DNA from: Verrucomicrobiaceae bacterium
Lineage (GTDB): Bacteria > Verrucomicrobiota > Verrucomicrobiia > Verrucomicrobiales > DEV007
Assembly: GCA_024229495.1 (NCBI GenBank)
Contig: JAAESJ010000181.1
Coordinates: forward strand, 1-61,061
Length of the DNA stretch: 61,061 bases
Direction: 5' to 3'
This document shows, one piece after another, positions 10,201-18,870 of this stretch (positions are counted from its first letter, which is position 1; every line of letters starts with the position of its first letter). The notes under the pieces are model-generated. The model ran no database searches. It was not told where the DNA came from and saw nothing but the letters and a program-made list of their open reading frames with translations. The position numbers and the translations under genes are program-made.

Positions 10201-11324
10201 ACACCGCCGGCAGTAACATCAGCAAAGGTCGTGTTATCCACTTCGCCATCCGGCAGGTTGTCACGCACCACTTCTGTGCCGTTGATATACACAATGGCAC
10301 CGTCATCACGCCGCATCCGGACTCGCAGAGAATCCACCAGAGGCAATTCCTCTTCATCCAAGTTAAAAGCCTTACGAAAGTAATAGGCCGCATGCTTGTT
10401 GTCGGCATCGCCGCCAAAGCTCAAGGTTGTTGCCACGCTATCATCCCCATATCCCAGAACTGCGACCCCATTGGCCCAGGAAGAATCATCAAAGGCACCG
10501 TCCTTCCAGTCGACCGCCGGCAGTAAGCCATCATCCAGATACTTCCAGTCCGCCCCTTCGGAGATCAATACGACGGGATTCGTCTTATCCATCGCATAGA
10601 CCAGACTAAATTCATGCCCTCCGCCGGCACCACCAGTGGCGGCAAGGTCAGCAACCGCCGTTCCGGCAATGGCATTCACGGGAAACCCTGCTGAGGGAGC
10701 ACTTATAGCCTCTGGCGCCAGTAATGATACGGTTTCCAGCAATTCCCAAGTGCCATCATCAAATGAAAGAAAATCACCATTGGTCTGGGCAACATACAAC
10801 TCGAGATCCTCACTACCCCCACCCTCGTAATAGACAAGCCTTACATCATGCACACCGGCATCAAGATTGATCGCTCCAAGCGCATCCTCTCCAATCACGG
10901 AAGACTCGACAACCACATTGCCATCAATAATGAGGCGGGCAAGGTCGTCAGCAAAGATACCAAATGTAATATCCCCGGGTGATCTCACATTAATCTTCCC
11001 CGTCACCTCAACAGCAAAATTGTTGCGGCCACTGCGCACGCCGGGAAAGCTGTTGGCAAGCGAGAAACGCCCAACGTCACCAAAATCAACAACTTCGGAT
11101 ATTCCAAGGGTTACATCGTTCTGACCATTACCGGCAAGCCCCAATTCAGCCTCGAGTAAATTGCCCGGAACAAAGGAAAGGTGCACCTGTCGGACCTGCC
11201 ACTGCCCACCACCATCAACAAGGCTTCCGGCATATAATCCGGGCGCCAGGATACATGTTGCAATTAAAATAATGGTAACGATTCGCCGGGCAACACCCGG
11301 GGCAGGAGAATGATATCTGAACAT
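7212..11324 (-). CDS. giant secreted protein with three repeated beta-sandwich modules
   Basis: 1370 residues with a signal peptide (hydrophobic residues 15-33). Residues about 40-185 resemble a PA14-type lectin module (FGIFADDLARLIIDG, VRLVYYEGGG). A module of about 160 residues then occurs three times, at about 260-420, 637-798 and 1021-1179. Each copy has WKYLDDG, W..G...LGYG, YFR..F, DD..IVYING and G.N.IAVE.HQ...TSSD. Between them lie cadherin-like repeats (VGTLVGNLAAIDPDGG). Near 1243-1280 are calcium-type acidic repeats (DSDQDGMLDTWE), followed by a beta-sandwich that ends the protein. This looks like a cell-surface adhesion or carbohydrate-binding protein; no catalytic residues are visible. 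ATG 11324. Confidence 0.85.
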   Translation of the reverse strand: MFRYHSPAPGVARRIVTIILIATCILAPGLYAGSLVDGGGQWQVRQVHLSFVPGNLLEAELGLAGNGQNDVTLGISEVVDFGDVGRFSLANSFPGVRSGRNNFAVEVTGKINVRSPGDITFGIFADDLARLIIDGNVVVESSVIGEDALGAINLDAGVHDVRLVYYEGGGSEDLELYVAQTNGDFLSFDDGTWELLETVSLLAPEAISAPSAGFPVNAIAGTAVADLAATGGAGGGHEFSLVYAMDKTNPVVLISEGADWKYLDDGLLPAVDWKDGAFDDSSWANGVAVLGYGDDSVATTLSFGGDADNKHAAYYFRKAFNLDEEELPLVDSLRVRMRRDDGAIVYINGTEVVRDNLPDGEVDNTTFADVTAGGVDEGTYFEFDVDPSVLNEGDNHIAVEVHQTNSTSSDVIFDLVLEYQRRSGLFGDEQYFEIAGNQVLLKQPANAIFATIGQTFDVPVRATNVLGQSLDRTLEITVATEAVSEVTAISIDNTAVPGDSEPGWLVGRLSAVDADANEKHTFSLLPSLFFPDNDSFSITGSQLFTAVGFDAAVKSSYTIGIQSKDALGAVFTQNLVITIDPVASRIILQPGTVPENALPNTPVGTLTTVDPITDSHGYRVVVDLDPNPQQLISFSDEWKYLDDGSDQGEQWRLPDFDDNAWGSGASPLGYGALDNAAAVTEVGFGADPDNKFATTYFRREFEISDPTSIAELVFELELDDGGIVYINGEEVLRVRADGVDSFDDYTGQSQGSETVNDVLVFNGGLSRILLPGENTIAVEVHQTSATSSDIWLNLDLKANLRQPGITDADHFYLVGNQLFLNKDLEDTGRVNGGTFTVPIESTSELGVVLLENVVVTVGAQSVLSPTDIVLDNAIIDEQVPVGTLVGNLAAIDPDGGFFTFSVDSNPEYPANDLFRVVGYQIITNRSIDYDDGSPLVILVSVTDDNGQSLSREMTIAVNQVLQPPTGITLTPDTIDINDAVAGTIIGTLSAQDANEAQEHMFTFGTWSDIAGTPVVPFGSTWKYLDDGSDQGLAWVAPSFNDSQWASGAGQLGYGDGDEATVVGFVDTDPLVADIQKNATTYFRHSFNVDVPAVGGYEFVMIYDDAAIVYINGIGIAGTVNLPVNVAFNTFATSTSDDNATIMPFLIPPGVIVPGENVIAVEIHQASATSSDISFDFEFVPRVANPFAEYFEIDGNELVATVDLSTVGISAPFTFQIPIVATDPVEGSVEVQVSVNLTGAAADSDQDGMLDTWEIARFGDLSAGGEDDDDGDGSTNAEEYNADTDPLDAGDFLQISLINRSVNGVGITWPANPGRVYSVYRNDDLTAGNWVLLQEGRTVDAPGDLTVTDASIDNPRTRFYQVRSQAPPLPE

Positions 11325-11721
11325 TTTCTGGGGAAGGTTCGGTTAAATGAATTCAAGAGGAACGCCATTCATGAAAAATACACGGCAAGGCAGGAACACT
11401 CTCCGAAGTCATGTGGAAGCATATAATTATACAAATAACAATTTTATAAGGCATTGGCCAACAATGAATCATAAAATTCCCGTTTTCTTGATCCTATTTT
11501 GCTCGAATGCATCACAGGCACGGGTTTCCCGCCTCCAGATTGGGCATCCTTAAGAATATTTTTCCTAATATCCAATTTTTTTGAGGAAGTTTACTGCAAC
11601 AGATGGGGATAACCTTGTTAGCTGATCAAAAAGAGGATTAAATTTTGGTCGCACCCCGACCGGTTGCCCCCTAATATTGACAACCCGCAATGTGCAAGAT
11701 AACCCAACCCGCTTCCCGTAA
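11325..11721. other. AT-rich divergent intergenic region
   Basis: This stretch lies between two divergent secreted-protein genes and probably holds both promoters. A very short plus-strand reading frame at 11464-11553 encodes a signal-peptide-like 29-mer (listed separately). I see no RNA gene and no convincing hairpin with a T-run. Confidence 0.45.
11464..11553 (+). pseudogene. signal-peptide-like mini-ORF, possible gene remnant
   Basis: 29 codons from ATG 11464 encode MNHKIPVFLILFCSNASQA followed by ten residues and a TAA. The first 19 residues look like a complete secretion signal ending in a SQA cleavage site, but nearly nothing follows. It could be the decapitated front of a lost secreted-protein gene, a tiny secreted peptide, or chance. 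The last cannot be excluded at this length. Confidence 0.25.
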
Positions 11722-12162
11722 ATGATTGCCCGAGTCATCCTTTTAGCATTAGTAAGCGCCCTTGGAAGCTGTGGAATCTTCCAGGAAAAGCCCAACCCCG
11801 GTCTTGTTGAACCCAATGCGACAGTCCCTGAGGATTTCCTGTTCAGTTGGCACAAACCCTTCAACGAGTGGATGGATTCACCGGTAAGGGTCTACTACAA
11901 CAAGGTGCCTTTGGAGCAGATCTTTGAAAATTCCCCCTTCATTCGTCTTTCCTACAAGTTTAGCGAGAAACCCGAGGAAATGCCCTTGGTGTCCATGGAT
12001 ACGCTCGGACTCACTCGCCGCCAACTCCTCTGGTCCATCGCCCACGATAACAACCTGCAAATGATCCTGAAAACGCTTCCCGATGGTCATCCGAACGAGG
12101 TGATCATCCGTGATCGCGGCGATCAAAACAAGGGTGGGGAAAAAGGCAAGCTCAAGGATTAG
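11722..12162 (+). CDS. STN-like lipoprotein
   Basis: 146 residues. The N-terminus is a lipoprotein signal (MIARVILLALVSALGSC, lipobox LGSC), so the mature protein starts at the Cys near residue 17 and should sit in the outer or inner membrane. Residues about 50-125 follow the secretin/TonB N-terminal (STN) pattern: VRVYYNKVPLEQIF, a middle strand, SMDTLGLTRRQLLWSIAHDN, then LQMILK. STN domains normally sit at the front of secretins or TonB receptors. Here the domain is free-standing, which suggests an accessory to one of those complexes. It ends in a Lys-rich tail. The fit is by pattern only. Confidence 0.65.
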   Translation: MIARVILLALVSALGSCGIFQEKPNPGLVEPNATVPEDFLFSWHKPFNEWMDSPVRVYYNKVPLEQIFENSPFIRLSYKFSEKPEEMPLVSMDTLGLTRRQLLWSIAHDNNLQMILKTLPDGHPNEVIIRDRGDQNKGGEKGKLKD

Positions 12163-12190
12163 GCCGCCTCCTGCCCCACTATTTGGCACT

Positions 12191-13453
12191 TCAGCCACTC
12201 AACTCATCGACAAACCCGCCGAGACTTCCTCGTAACGTGGAGTATGAGTAATGCTTCTCACATATGCGGTAATTGTGCTCCGCCCACTGTGCAGCAAGAG
12301 CCTTATCTTCAATAAGGCTTGCCGCACCATTGACAACCTCATCGGTCAGGCAACCGTCCATCGTGACGGCTTGAAACCCGTGTGGCTCGATATCCTCAAC
12401 AAAGACGGAATAGCGGTTCACCACAACAGGCTTGGAAAAATAGAAGGTCTCAAGCAACGCATTGCCAAACCCCTCGTAGAGGCTTGGATAAGTTATCAGG
12501 TCCGCATGGGGATAAGCATCCCAAAGCTTGTAGCATTTGTTCCCACATAAGTCATTCCCCCTGATGTCACTGACACGGTCACCAACCCACAAAACCCGCA
12601 CCCCTAGCTGAGCGGCAAGCCGCATCAAGCCATCAAGATATTCAAAGCCCTCATCACCTGCAGTATGGGAAACAACAAGACATACTTCTCGCCCAAGTCT
12701 TACCTTGAGGCGGGCGCACAACTCAATGGCAAACTCAATACCTTTACGGGGAACAACCCGGGTTGGTTGCAGGACAATGACTTCATCAGCAGCAATCCCC
12801 AATTGGTCCCGGAAATCATCCCCATACCCATCAGTTTCGGACGGCGGCTGCTCAAAATCGAAAACATTTGGGATAACCGCTGAAGGCACTCCCCGGCGCT
12901 GAAGGAGATCAGCACCGGCACTGGAATTAATGACAATGTGCAGGAACCTCTCACTGAAAGCAGGAGGGAATGCACGCTCCAGATAGTCCCCGGCACAACC
13001 ACCCTTGAACCGGGCACGCTCCCATGAGAAATCATGGTGATGTGCCAGGATCGGCATGCCCTCCTCGGCAAGATCCGTCACAGCCAGCCCGAGGGGAATA
13101 TGCATGGGAATGGCCAGGATATTCTGTGGCAACAACAAGTCCACTTCATACCGATCGATAAACCCTCGCAACTCCATTTTCAGTCCAGTTGAGAAATCCG
13201 CAACAGCATCACTCAATGACTGCTCACGGAAACGGGAGCCACAGAACAGCGCACGTTGAATGGCAAGGTTTTCAGGATATTCAAAAAAAGCCTCCGGACA
13301 CAGATGCGAAACATCAGGGTCAGTATCCAGCTTCCCGGCAAACCAGAAACACTGATGACCAAGGTCATGCTCAAGAACATGTGCCCATTTAGCTGCCTCC
13401 AGGGAAACCCCATCCGTCCCATGGAAACGAGTTGATACAAACCCTATGCGCAT
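12191..13453 (-). CDS. glycosyltransferase, GT4-like (GT-B fold)
   Basis: 420 residues, ATG 13453. The opening MRIGFVSTRFHGTDGVSLEA has the glycine-rich loop of GT-B glycosyltransferases. The C-terminal half has VVLQPTRVVPRKGIEFAIEL and, near residues 335-355, YPSLYEGFGNALLETFYFSKPVV, where the E-x7-E nucleotide-sugar-binding motif is recognisable. Such enzymes transfer a sugar from a nucleotide-sugar donor to lipid, glycan or a small molecule in the cytoplasm. The acceptor cannot be told from sequence. It lies downstream of clpC on the same strand with a 90-base gap and no other polysaccharide genes nearby, so it is an isolated transferase. Confidence 0.88.
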   Translation of the reverse strand: MRIGFVSTRFHGTDGVSLEAAKWAHVLEHDLGHQCFWFAGKLDTDPDVSHLCPEAFFEYPENLAIQRALFCGSRFREQSLSDAVADFSTGLKMELRGFIDRYEVDLLLPQNILAIPMHIPLGLAVTDLAEEGMPILAHHHDFSWERARFKGGCAGDYLERAFPPAFSERFLHIVINSSAGADLLQRRGVPSAVIPNVFDFEQPPSETDGYGDDFRDQLGIAADEVIVLQPTRVVPRKGIEFAIELCARLKVRLGREVCLVVSHTAGDEGFEYLDGLMRLAAQLGVRVLWVGDRVSDIRGNDLCGNKCYKLWDAYPHADLITYPSLYEGFGNALLETFYFSKPVVVNRYSVFVEDIEPHGFQAVTMDGCLTDEVVNGAASLIEDKALAAQWAEHNYRICEKHYSYSTLRGSLGGFVDELSG

Positions 13454-13543
13454 TACAACCGGTCAGTAACGGGCAACAGGAAAACTATACCATTAGAATC
13501 ATCGCTGATTACAGCTGCGTGTTCAGCCGGAAAATTCCTGACC

Positions 13544-16057
13544 CTATGCCTCTTTAGCCACGGTTTCTACACCCTCGGGATCACCCTCCTCGATCTTGAA
13601 CCTGAGATTCTTCCCATCCTTGTCTGTCGTGATCAACACCTTATCTCCATCCTTAACTTCACCGCGAAGAAGATGTTCCGCCAAGGGATCCTCAAGATGC
13701 TTCTCAACCGATCGACGCATTGGCCGTGCACCATATTGCGGATCATATCCGTGTTTGATAAGGAGTTCCTTCGCCGAATCCTCAATCTTCGCGCTGATTG
13801 ACTTATGGGAAAGGCGCTCCACAACCTTGGCGATCTCGAGATCCACTATCTTCTCAAGATCATTCTTCTCTAGCATATGGAAGACAATTAAGTCGTCCAA
13901 ACGGTTAAGGAACTCCGGCTTGAAGACCTTCTTGGTCTGCCCGAGAATCTTTTCCTTCATCCCCTCATAATCCGCAGACTCATCCTTCATTGCAGAGAAT
14001 CCCAGTGACGTCTGCTTCTTGATTAACTCCGCCCCGGTATTCGAGGTCATGATGATAATCGTATTCCGGAAATCAATCTTTCGGCCAAAGCTGTCTGTAA
14101 CGGTGCCTTCCTCAAGAATCTGGAGCAACAGATGCATCACGTCCGGGTGAGCCTTCTCCACCTCATCAAAGAGCACTACAGAGTATGGTCGACGACGAAC
14201 GGCTTCAGAAAGTTGACCACCTTCCTCAAAACCAACATATCCGGGTGGTGAGCCGATCAGGCGACTCGAAGTGAACTTTTCCATGTATTCGGACATATCG
14301 ATCTGGATGAGTGCATCCGGATCACCGAACATGAATTCCGCCAAGTTGCGGGCTAGGAAAGTCTTACCCACCCCGGTCGGCCCAAGAAATATGAAGGATC
14401 CTATTGGGCGTCGAGGATCCTTAAGATCAGCCCGGGAACGTCGCAATGCCTTTGAGATTGCTGTAACTGCCTCATCCTGTCCAATAACATGCCTGCGGAG
14501 CTCCTCCTCCATCCGCAAAAGCTTCTCGGCCTCGGCTTCCTCCATCCTTTGCAGAGGCACGCCGGTCCACTTTGCAACGACAGCCATGATATCATCCTCA
14601 TTAACTTCAATTGTTTCATCCTCACTGTGGGATCGCCATTCCTCCAGCAGGTCCTCAAGCTGCTGCTTTGTCTGCTTCTCCTTATCCCGAAGTGCAGCCG
14701 CCTTCTCAAAATCCTGATCCTTGATCGCCTCTTCCTTCTCAATGCGGATTTCCTCAATACCAGTCTCAAGTTCCTTGAACTTAGGAGGACGGGTCATCAC
14801 ACTGATACGTGCCTTTGCACCCGCCTCATCCATGATGTCAATGGCCTTGTCTGGAAGGAACCGGCCAGTCAGGTAGCGCTCTGACAGTGTCACCGCCAAC
14901 TCGATGGCTTTCACTGTATACTTTGCCTTGTGGTGCAATTCATACTTGTGCTGCAACCCATGCAGGATTTTGATGGCATCATCGGCACTCGGTTCCTCAA
15001 CCTTTACTGTCTGGAAACGACGCTCAAGCGCTGCATCTTTTTCGATATATTTCCGGTATTCATTCAGTGTTGTGGCTCCAACACACTGCAGCTCACCACG
15101 ACTCAGGGACGGTTTAATGATATTTGAGGCATCCATGGCTCCCTCAGCGGAACCCGCACCAACGATAGTGTGTAATTCATCAATAAAAAGAATCACATTC
15201 TTGGCACGACGAATCTCGTCCATCACGGCCTTTATTCGCTCCTCAAATTGCCCGCGATATTTCGTGCCGGCAACCATGAGGGCAAGGTCTAGGGTGATCA
15301 CCTTGCGCTCACGAAGCAACTCAGGAACATTACCAGCAGCAATCTCCTGGGCCAGGCCCTCTACAATCGCAGTTTTCCCTACCCCGGCCTCACCAATAAG
15401 CACCGGGTTATTTTTGGTTCGGCGACAAAGAATCTGTATAACACGTTGAATTTCTTCTAGCCTCCCGATCACGGGATCAAGGTCCCCCTTTTCAGCGAGT
15501 TCAGTGAGGTCACGACCAAAAGCACGTAATGCCGGGCTTTTGCTCTCCCGGCGACCGGTGCCTCCTTCGATATCCTCAAAAACGTCCTCCTCCTCCTCGC
15601 CAAGCTCCCCTGGAGTGAAGTTGGGATCCAGTTCCTTTAGGATCTCGTTACGGGTACATTCAATGTCGATCTCCAGGCTTTTCAGCACACGGGCAGCAAC
15701 GCCATCACCCTCACGCAACAAGCCAAGCAGAATATGTTCGGTTCCCACATAGGAATGATTCAGTGCCTTGGCTTCCTTTCCGGCAAGAGCAAGGACCTTC
15801 TTGACCCGGGGAGTATAGGGAATGTTCCCCACCATCTTGGTCTCCGGACCCGATCCAACCTGCTTCTCGACCTCCATGCGCACCGTCTCAAGGTCTAGCC
15901 CCATCTTCTGGAGAACATTCACGGCAACGCCTTGGCCTAGCTTAATAAGGCCGAGAAGCAAATGTTCGGTTCCCACGTAATTGTGATTAAAACGATCGGC
16001 CTCCTTGCGAGCAAGGGCCAGCACCTGTTGTGCCCTGGGGGTAAAATTATTCATCAT
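13544..16057 (-). CDS. clpC: ClpC-type AAA+ unfoldase
   Basis: About 837 residues from ATG 16057; an in-frame ATG at 16054 and a TTG at 16069 are alternatives. Two Clp_N repeats (each with the YVGTEHxLLGL signature) come first. AAA domain 1 follows (Walker [17 protein letters not shown]). A middle region carries a UVR motif ([20 protein letters not shown]). AAA domain 2 has Walker [21 protein letters not shown]. The Clp_D2-small domain ends the protein. ClpC unfolds substrates and feeds them to ClpP; in Bacillus it recognises phosphoarginine-tagged proteins made by McsB. mcsB lies 35 bases upstream, so the three genes form an operon. No ClpP gene is in the window. Confidence 0.96.
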   Translation of the reverse strand: MMNNFTPRAQQVLALARKEADRFNHNYVGTEHLLLGLIKLGQGVAVNVLQKMGLDLETVRMEVEKQVGSGPETKMVGNIPYTPRVKKVLALAGKEAKALNHSYVGTEHILLGLLREGDGVAARVLKSLEIDIECTRNEILKELDPNFTPGELGEEEEDVFEDIEGGTGRRESKSPALRAFGRDLTELAEKGDLDPVIGRLEEIQRVIQILCRRTKNNPVLIGEAGVGKTAIVEGLAQEIAAGNVPELLRERKVITLDLALMVAGTKYRGQFEERIKAVMDEIRRAKNVILFIDELHTIVGAGSAEGAMDASNIIKPSLSRGELQCVGATTLNEYRKYIEKDAALERRFQTVKVEEPSADDAIKILHGLQHKYELHHKAKYTVKAIELAVTLSERYLTGRFLPDKAIDIMDEAGAKARISVMTRPPKFKELETGIEEIRIEKEEAIKDQDFEKAAALRDKEKQTKQQLEDLLEEWRSHSEDETIEVNEDDIMAVVAKWTGVPLQRMEEAEAEKLLRMEEELRRHVIGQDEAVTAISKALRRSRADLKDPRRPIGSFIFLGPTGVGKTFLARNLAEFMFGDPDALIQIDMSEYMEKFTSSRLIGSPPGYVGFEEGGQLSEAVRRRPYSVVLFDEVEKAHPDVMHLLLQILEEGTVTDSFGRKIDFRNTIIIMTSNTGAELIKKQTSLGFSAMKDESADYEGMKEKILGQTKKVFKPEFLNRLDDLIVFHMLEKNDLEKIVDLEIAKVVERLSHKSISAKIEDSAKELLIKHGYDPQYGARPMRRSVEKHLEDPLAEHLLRGEVKDGDKVLITTDKDGKNLRFKIEEGDPEGVETVAKEA

Positions 16058-16092
16058 GGCAAGCTTCAATCAGGAGGATTGACCCCGGTGGC

Positions 16093-17226
16093 TCATTTTC
16101 TGCCTTCATCAATGTCCCTCTCCTGGTTATTTTCACTTTCTTGGTCTTCCTGTGGTAGCTTACCCGGCTCAGGCAGGATTTTCAACTCGTCACGCATAAT
16201 TTCCGCACGGAGGATATCTCGCTCCTCAACCCCCAGCTTACTATCTGCTCGCATCTGGAGGTGAGCCGGCTGGATCTCCATGAACAATACATCAATAATT
16301 CCCCTTACCTCATCCGGGAAATATCCAAGATCCACCCCCGCTCTCAACATCGACAACAACTCAAGGGCCTCCTTGGTCGAGATAATGTGACCATGCCTTA
16401 AAATTGCATACGCCCTACCTACCTTGTCATCGAGCATCGATCTACGCTCCTCAAACAAAGTCGCCCGGGCATTCTTCTCATGTTCGATAATTTGCCTGAT
16501 CACCTTCTCTAAGCGAGCCACAATCTCAATTTCCTTCTCACCTAGGGTATGCTGGTTTGAAACCTGAAAGAGATTCCCCAGGGCCTCTGTGCCCTCCCCA
16601 TATAACCCCCGCACGGCAAGACCGATCTTGTTGACTGCCTGGATGACCTGATTGATCTGCTCGGAAAGCACCAAGGCCGGCAGATGCAGCATGGCAGAGG
16701 CTCGCATCCCAGTGCCAAGATTTGTTGGGCAAGCCGTAAGATACCCGTGCTGGTTGTCGAAAGCATAATCAATATTCTCCTCCAGCTTGGTATCGATCTT
16801 ATCGATCATGTTGAAGGCAGATTTGAGGTTCAGGCCCGGCTTGATCGACTGCATTCGGAGGTGATCCTCCTCATTAATCATGATGCAAAGTGTTTGCTTG
16901 CGATTCATCACCACCGCACTGCCGGTCCCCTTGGCCGCCTGTTCCCGGCTAATGAGGTGACGCTCCACAAGCACCTGCTTGCGAATTGTGCTCAGATTGC
17001 GCAAATCCGATGAAAAAGCACCGCGCATCTCACTGAGTGTATCCACTGTCGGCTTCACCGAGTCGAGCACCAGCATGCGGACATCCTCGGCAGCCCAACC
17101 CGGAAACGAAAAGCCTGACAGGTTACGCGCAAGCCGGATCCTGCTGCTGATAACAATCTCACCAAGGGGGCCCGCGGTAAGCATCCACTCAGCAGGGTTA
17201 TTCAGAATAGTTTTAAATTGCATCAT
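16093..17226 (-). CDS. mcsB: protein-arginine kinase McsB
   Basis: About 377 residues from ATG 17226; ATG 17223 and a TTG at 17229 are alternatives. It belongs to the phosphagen (guanido) kinase superfamily. VISSRIRLARNLSGF is the nucleotide-binding front. IMINEEDHLRMQ is the conserved guanido-kinase loop with the catalytic Glu. NQHGYLTACPTNLGTGMRAS contains the Cys and the phosphate-binding arginine region. GLYGEGTEALGNLFQVSNQ completes the McsB pattern. The enzyme phosphorylates arginine residues of misfolded or regulatory proteins as a degradation tag for ClpCP. mcsA precedes it by 33 bases. The C-terminus ends in an acidic, Gln/Glu-rich tail that is longer than I would expect. Confidence 0.95.
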   Translation of the reverse strand: MMQFKTILNNPAEWMLTAGPLGEIVISSRIRLARNLSGFSFPGWAAEDVRMLVLDSVKPTVDTLSEMRGAFSSDLRNLSTIRKQVLVERHLISREQAAKGTGSAVVMNRKQTLCIMINEEDHLRMQSIKPGLNLKSAFNMIDKIDTKLEENIDYAFDNQHGYLTACPTNLGTGMRASAMLHLPALVLSEQINQVIQAVNKIGLAVRGLYGEGTEALGNLFQVSNQHTLGEKEIEIVARLEKVIRQIIEHEKNARATLFEERRSMLDDKVGRAYAILRHGHIISTKEALELLSMLRAGVDLGYFPDEVRGIIDVLFMEIQPAHLQMRADSKLGVEERDILRAEIMRDELKILPEPGKLPQEDQESENNQERDIDEGRK

Positions 17227-17259
17227 CAATCCAAGAGCGTTGTTCGCCGGTAAGATGCA

Positions 17260-17763
17260 CTACTGCTCCTTTGCGCACACAAACTCATCTTCGGCCGACG
17301 TGATCTCGTCCCGCAATTTTGCCGCCTCCTCGAAATTTTCATCGGTAATGGCAATTTTCAAACGGTGCTTCAGTTCGGCAATCTGATCGGTAAACTGCTT
17401 GGTCACCCTGTAACGGGTGGGAACCTTGCCAACATGAAGGGTTCCTTTATGGACAGCCTTGACCAAGCTGTCCAATCCTTCGCCGAAAACACTGTAGCAC
17501 TCACTGCACCCCAAACGCCCGTTTTTCTTTAATTCAGACTGGGTGAACCCGCAAGCCTCACAGGTTAACTCGTCTCCCGGCAAATTAACCTTCTCATCAG
17601 AACCGATCCCCAATAACAAATCTGCCAGGGCGAAACCGGTAGGATCAGTCACGCCCTTCTCCTTGGCACAAGGATCGCAAAGGTTCACCTTTTGCATCTG
17701 CCCGTCGACAATCTGGGTGAGATAGACGGTGGCATGCTTGTCCTGACAAACATCACAAATCAT
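17260..17763 (-). CDS. mcsA: McsA, zinc-finger/UVR activator of McsB
   Basis: 167 residues, ATG 17763. There are two pairs of CxxC zinc ligands at the front (CDVCQDK and CDPC) and two more in the middle (CEACGFT and CSECYSVF). A C-terminal UVR motif follows (LKIAITDENFEEAAKLRDEI) that matches the UVR motif in the neighbouring ClpC. In Firmicutes McsA activates McsB and bridges it to ClpC. Gene order mcsA-mcsB-clpC is conserved here, but the usual leading repressor gene ctsR is missing: upstream is ilvE, separated by 214 bases. No CIRCE or CtsR operator was found in that gap by eye. Confidence 0.93.
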   Translation of the reverse strand: MICDVCQDKHATVYLTQIVDGQMQKVNLCDPCAKEKGVTDPTGFALADLLLGIGSDEKVNLPGDELTCEACGFTQSELKKNGRLGCSECYSVFGEGLDSLVKAVHKGTLHVGKVPTRYRVTKQFTDQIAELKHRLKIAITDENFEEAAKLRDEITSAEDEFVCAKEQ

Positions 17764-17977
17764 TCCTTAAATCTACGCAGTCCAGCGACCGGCTCAACGT
17801 GAGAATCGGAATTTTTGGCCTTGTGGAACACAATTAATAGTAATTGAGAGATTAATTCTGGCGAAACTCGCCGATTCTCTCACTCTGGGGAAATCCTCAC
17901 CCCTGTTCTGGTCATGATCAGGTGGAACAAACCGTTAATTGTCCTTAACCTTGGAACGGAAAGCCACCAGTGGAGCA

Positions 17978-18850
17978 CTATCCCCCTATTTCCTCACCCT
18001 CGCTGCCAGCCAATTTGCGGAATGCATCAACAAAACGCGCCGTAACCGGTCCCGGTGCTCCATTACCAACCGGACGCCGATCGAGTTCAACTGCGGCAAT
18101 AACCTCAGCAGCCGTTCCGGTCAAAAAACACTCATCAGCGGCATAGATATCATACTTGGTGAGTGCAGCCTCTCGCAATTCAATGTTCATCTGTCCAGCG
18201 ACCTCGAAAATCACATCACGAGTAATTCCCGGCAACGCTCCGGCAGCAGATGGCGGTGTGAGCACCTTGCCATCACGTACCACAAAGATATTATCCCCCG
18301 TGCATTCCGCAATGTAACCCTGTGCATTAAGCATCAATCCCTCCTCTGCATTGCCATGGATAGCCTCCACCTTGGCCATAACATTGTTCAGGTAATTCAA
18401 TGACTTCACCGAGGGACTCAACGCGTCGGGTGCTGGACGCCGAATCGAGCAGGTAATCAGTTTTAGGCCCACTTGGTATTTCTCCTTTGGATACAGTGCA
18501 ATCTTATCGGCAATGATAATAACCGAGGCTTTCTTGCAGACAAAAGGATTAAGTCCCAGGCTGCCAACCCCACGGGTAACCAGAAGCCGCACATACCCAT
18601 CAGAGAGATCATTCTTGCGGATCGTTTCGCAAACCGCCTCGGCGATCTCTGCTTCGCTCATTCCTATATCCAGAAGGATCGCCTTCGCCGAGGTGAATAA
18701 GCGACGAATGTGCTCCTTCAGGCGGAACACACGGCCGTTGTAGAAGCGAATCCCCTCAAAAATCCCATCGCCATAGAGCAAACCGTGGTCAAACACGGAG
18801 ATTTTAGCATCCTGTTGAGCGAAATACTCGCCATCGATGTATATGTGCAT
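17978..18850 (-). CDS. ilvE: branched-chain amino acid aminotransferase (class IV PLP)
   Basis: 290 residues, ATG 18850. The class IV aminotransferase signature begins IDGEYFAQQDAKISVFDHGL and continues LYGDGIFEGIRFY. The PLP lysine is in SPSVKSLNYLNNVMAKVEA. The cofactor-binding stretch NAQGYIAECTGDNIF and the ITRDVIFEVA segment also match. It transfers amino groups between glutamate and the branched-chain 2-oxo acids in valine, leucine and isoleucine synthesis. D-amino-acid transaminases and aminodeoxychorismate lyase share this fold, but length and motifs fit IlvE best. It lies 20 bases downstream of the ABC ATPase gene and may be co-transcribed with it. Confidence 0.92.
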   Translation of the reverse strand: MHIYIDGEYFAQQDAKISVFDHGLLYGDGIFEGIRFYNGRVFRLKEHIRRLFTSAKAILLDIGMSEAEIAEAVCETIRKNDLSDGYVRLLVTRGVGSLGLNPFVCKKASVIIIADKIALYPKEKYQVGLKLITCSIRRPAPDALSPSVKSLNYLNNVMAKVEAIHGNAEEGLMLNAQGYIAECTGDNIFVVRDGKVLTPPSAAGALPGITRDVIFEVAGQMNIELREAALTKYDIYAADECFLTGTAAEVIAAVELDRRPVGNGAPGPVTARFVDAFRKLAGSEGEEIGG

Positions 18851-18870
18851 GATACGTTTGGTTCAGGGAT

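Noticed and set aside
7393-11124. Many plus-strand open frames opposite the 1370-residue gene
   Set aside because: They are shadows of the minus-strand gene, without starts, motifs or independent codon structure.
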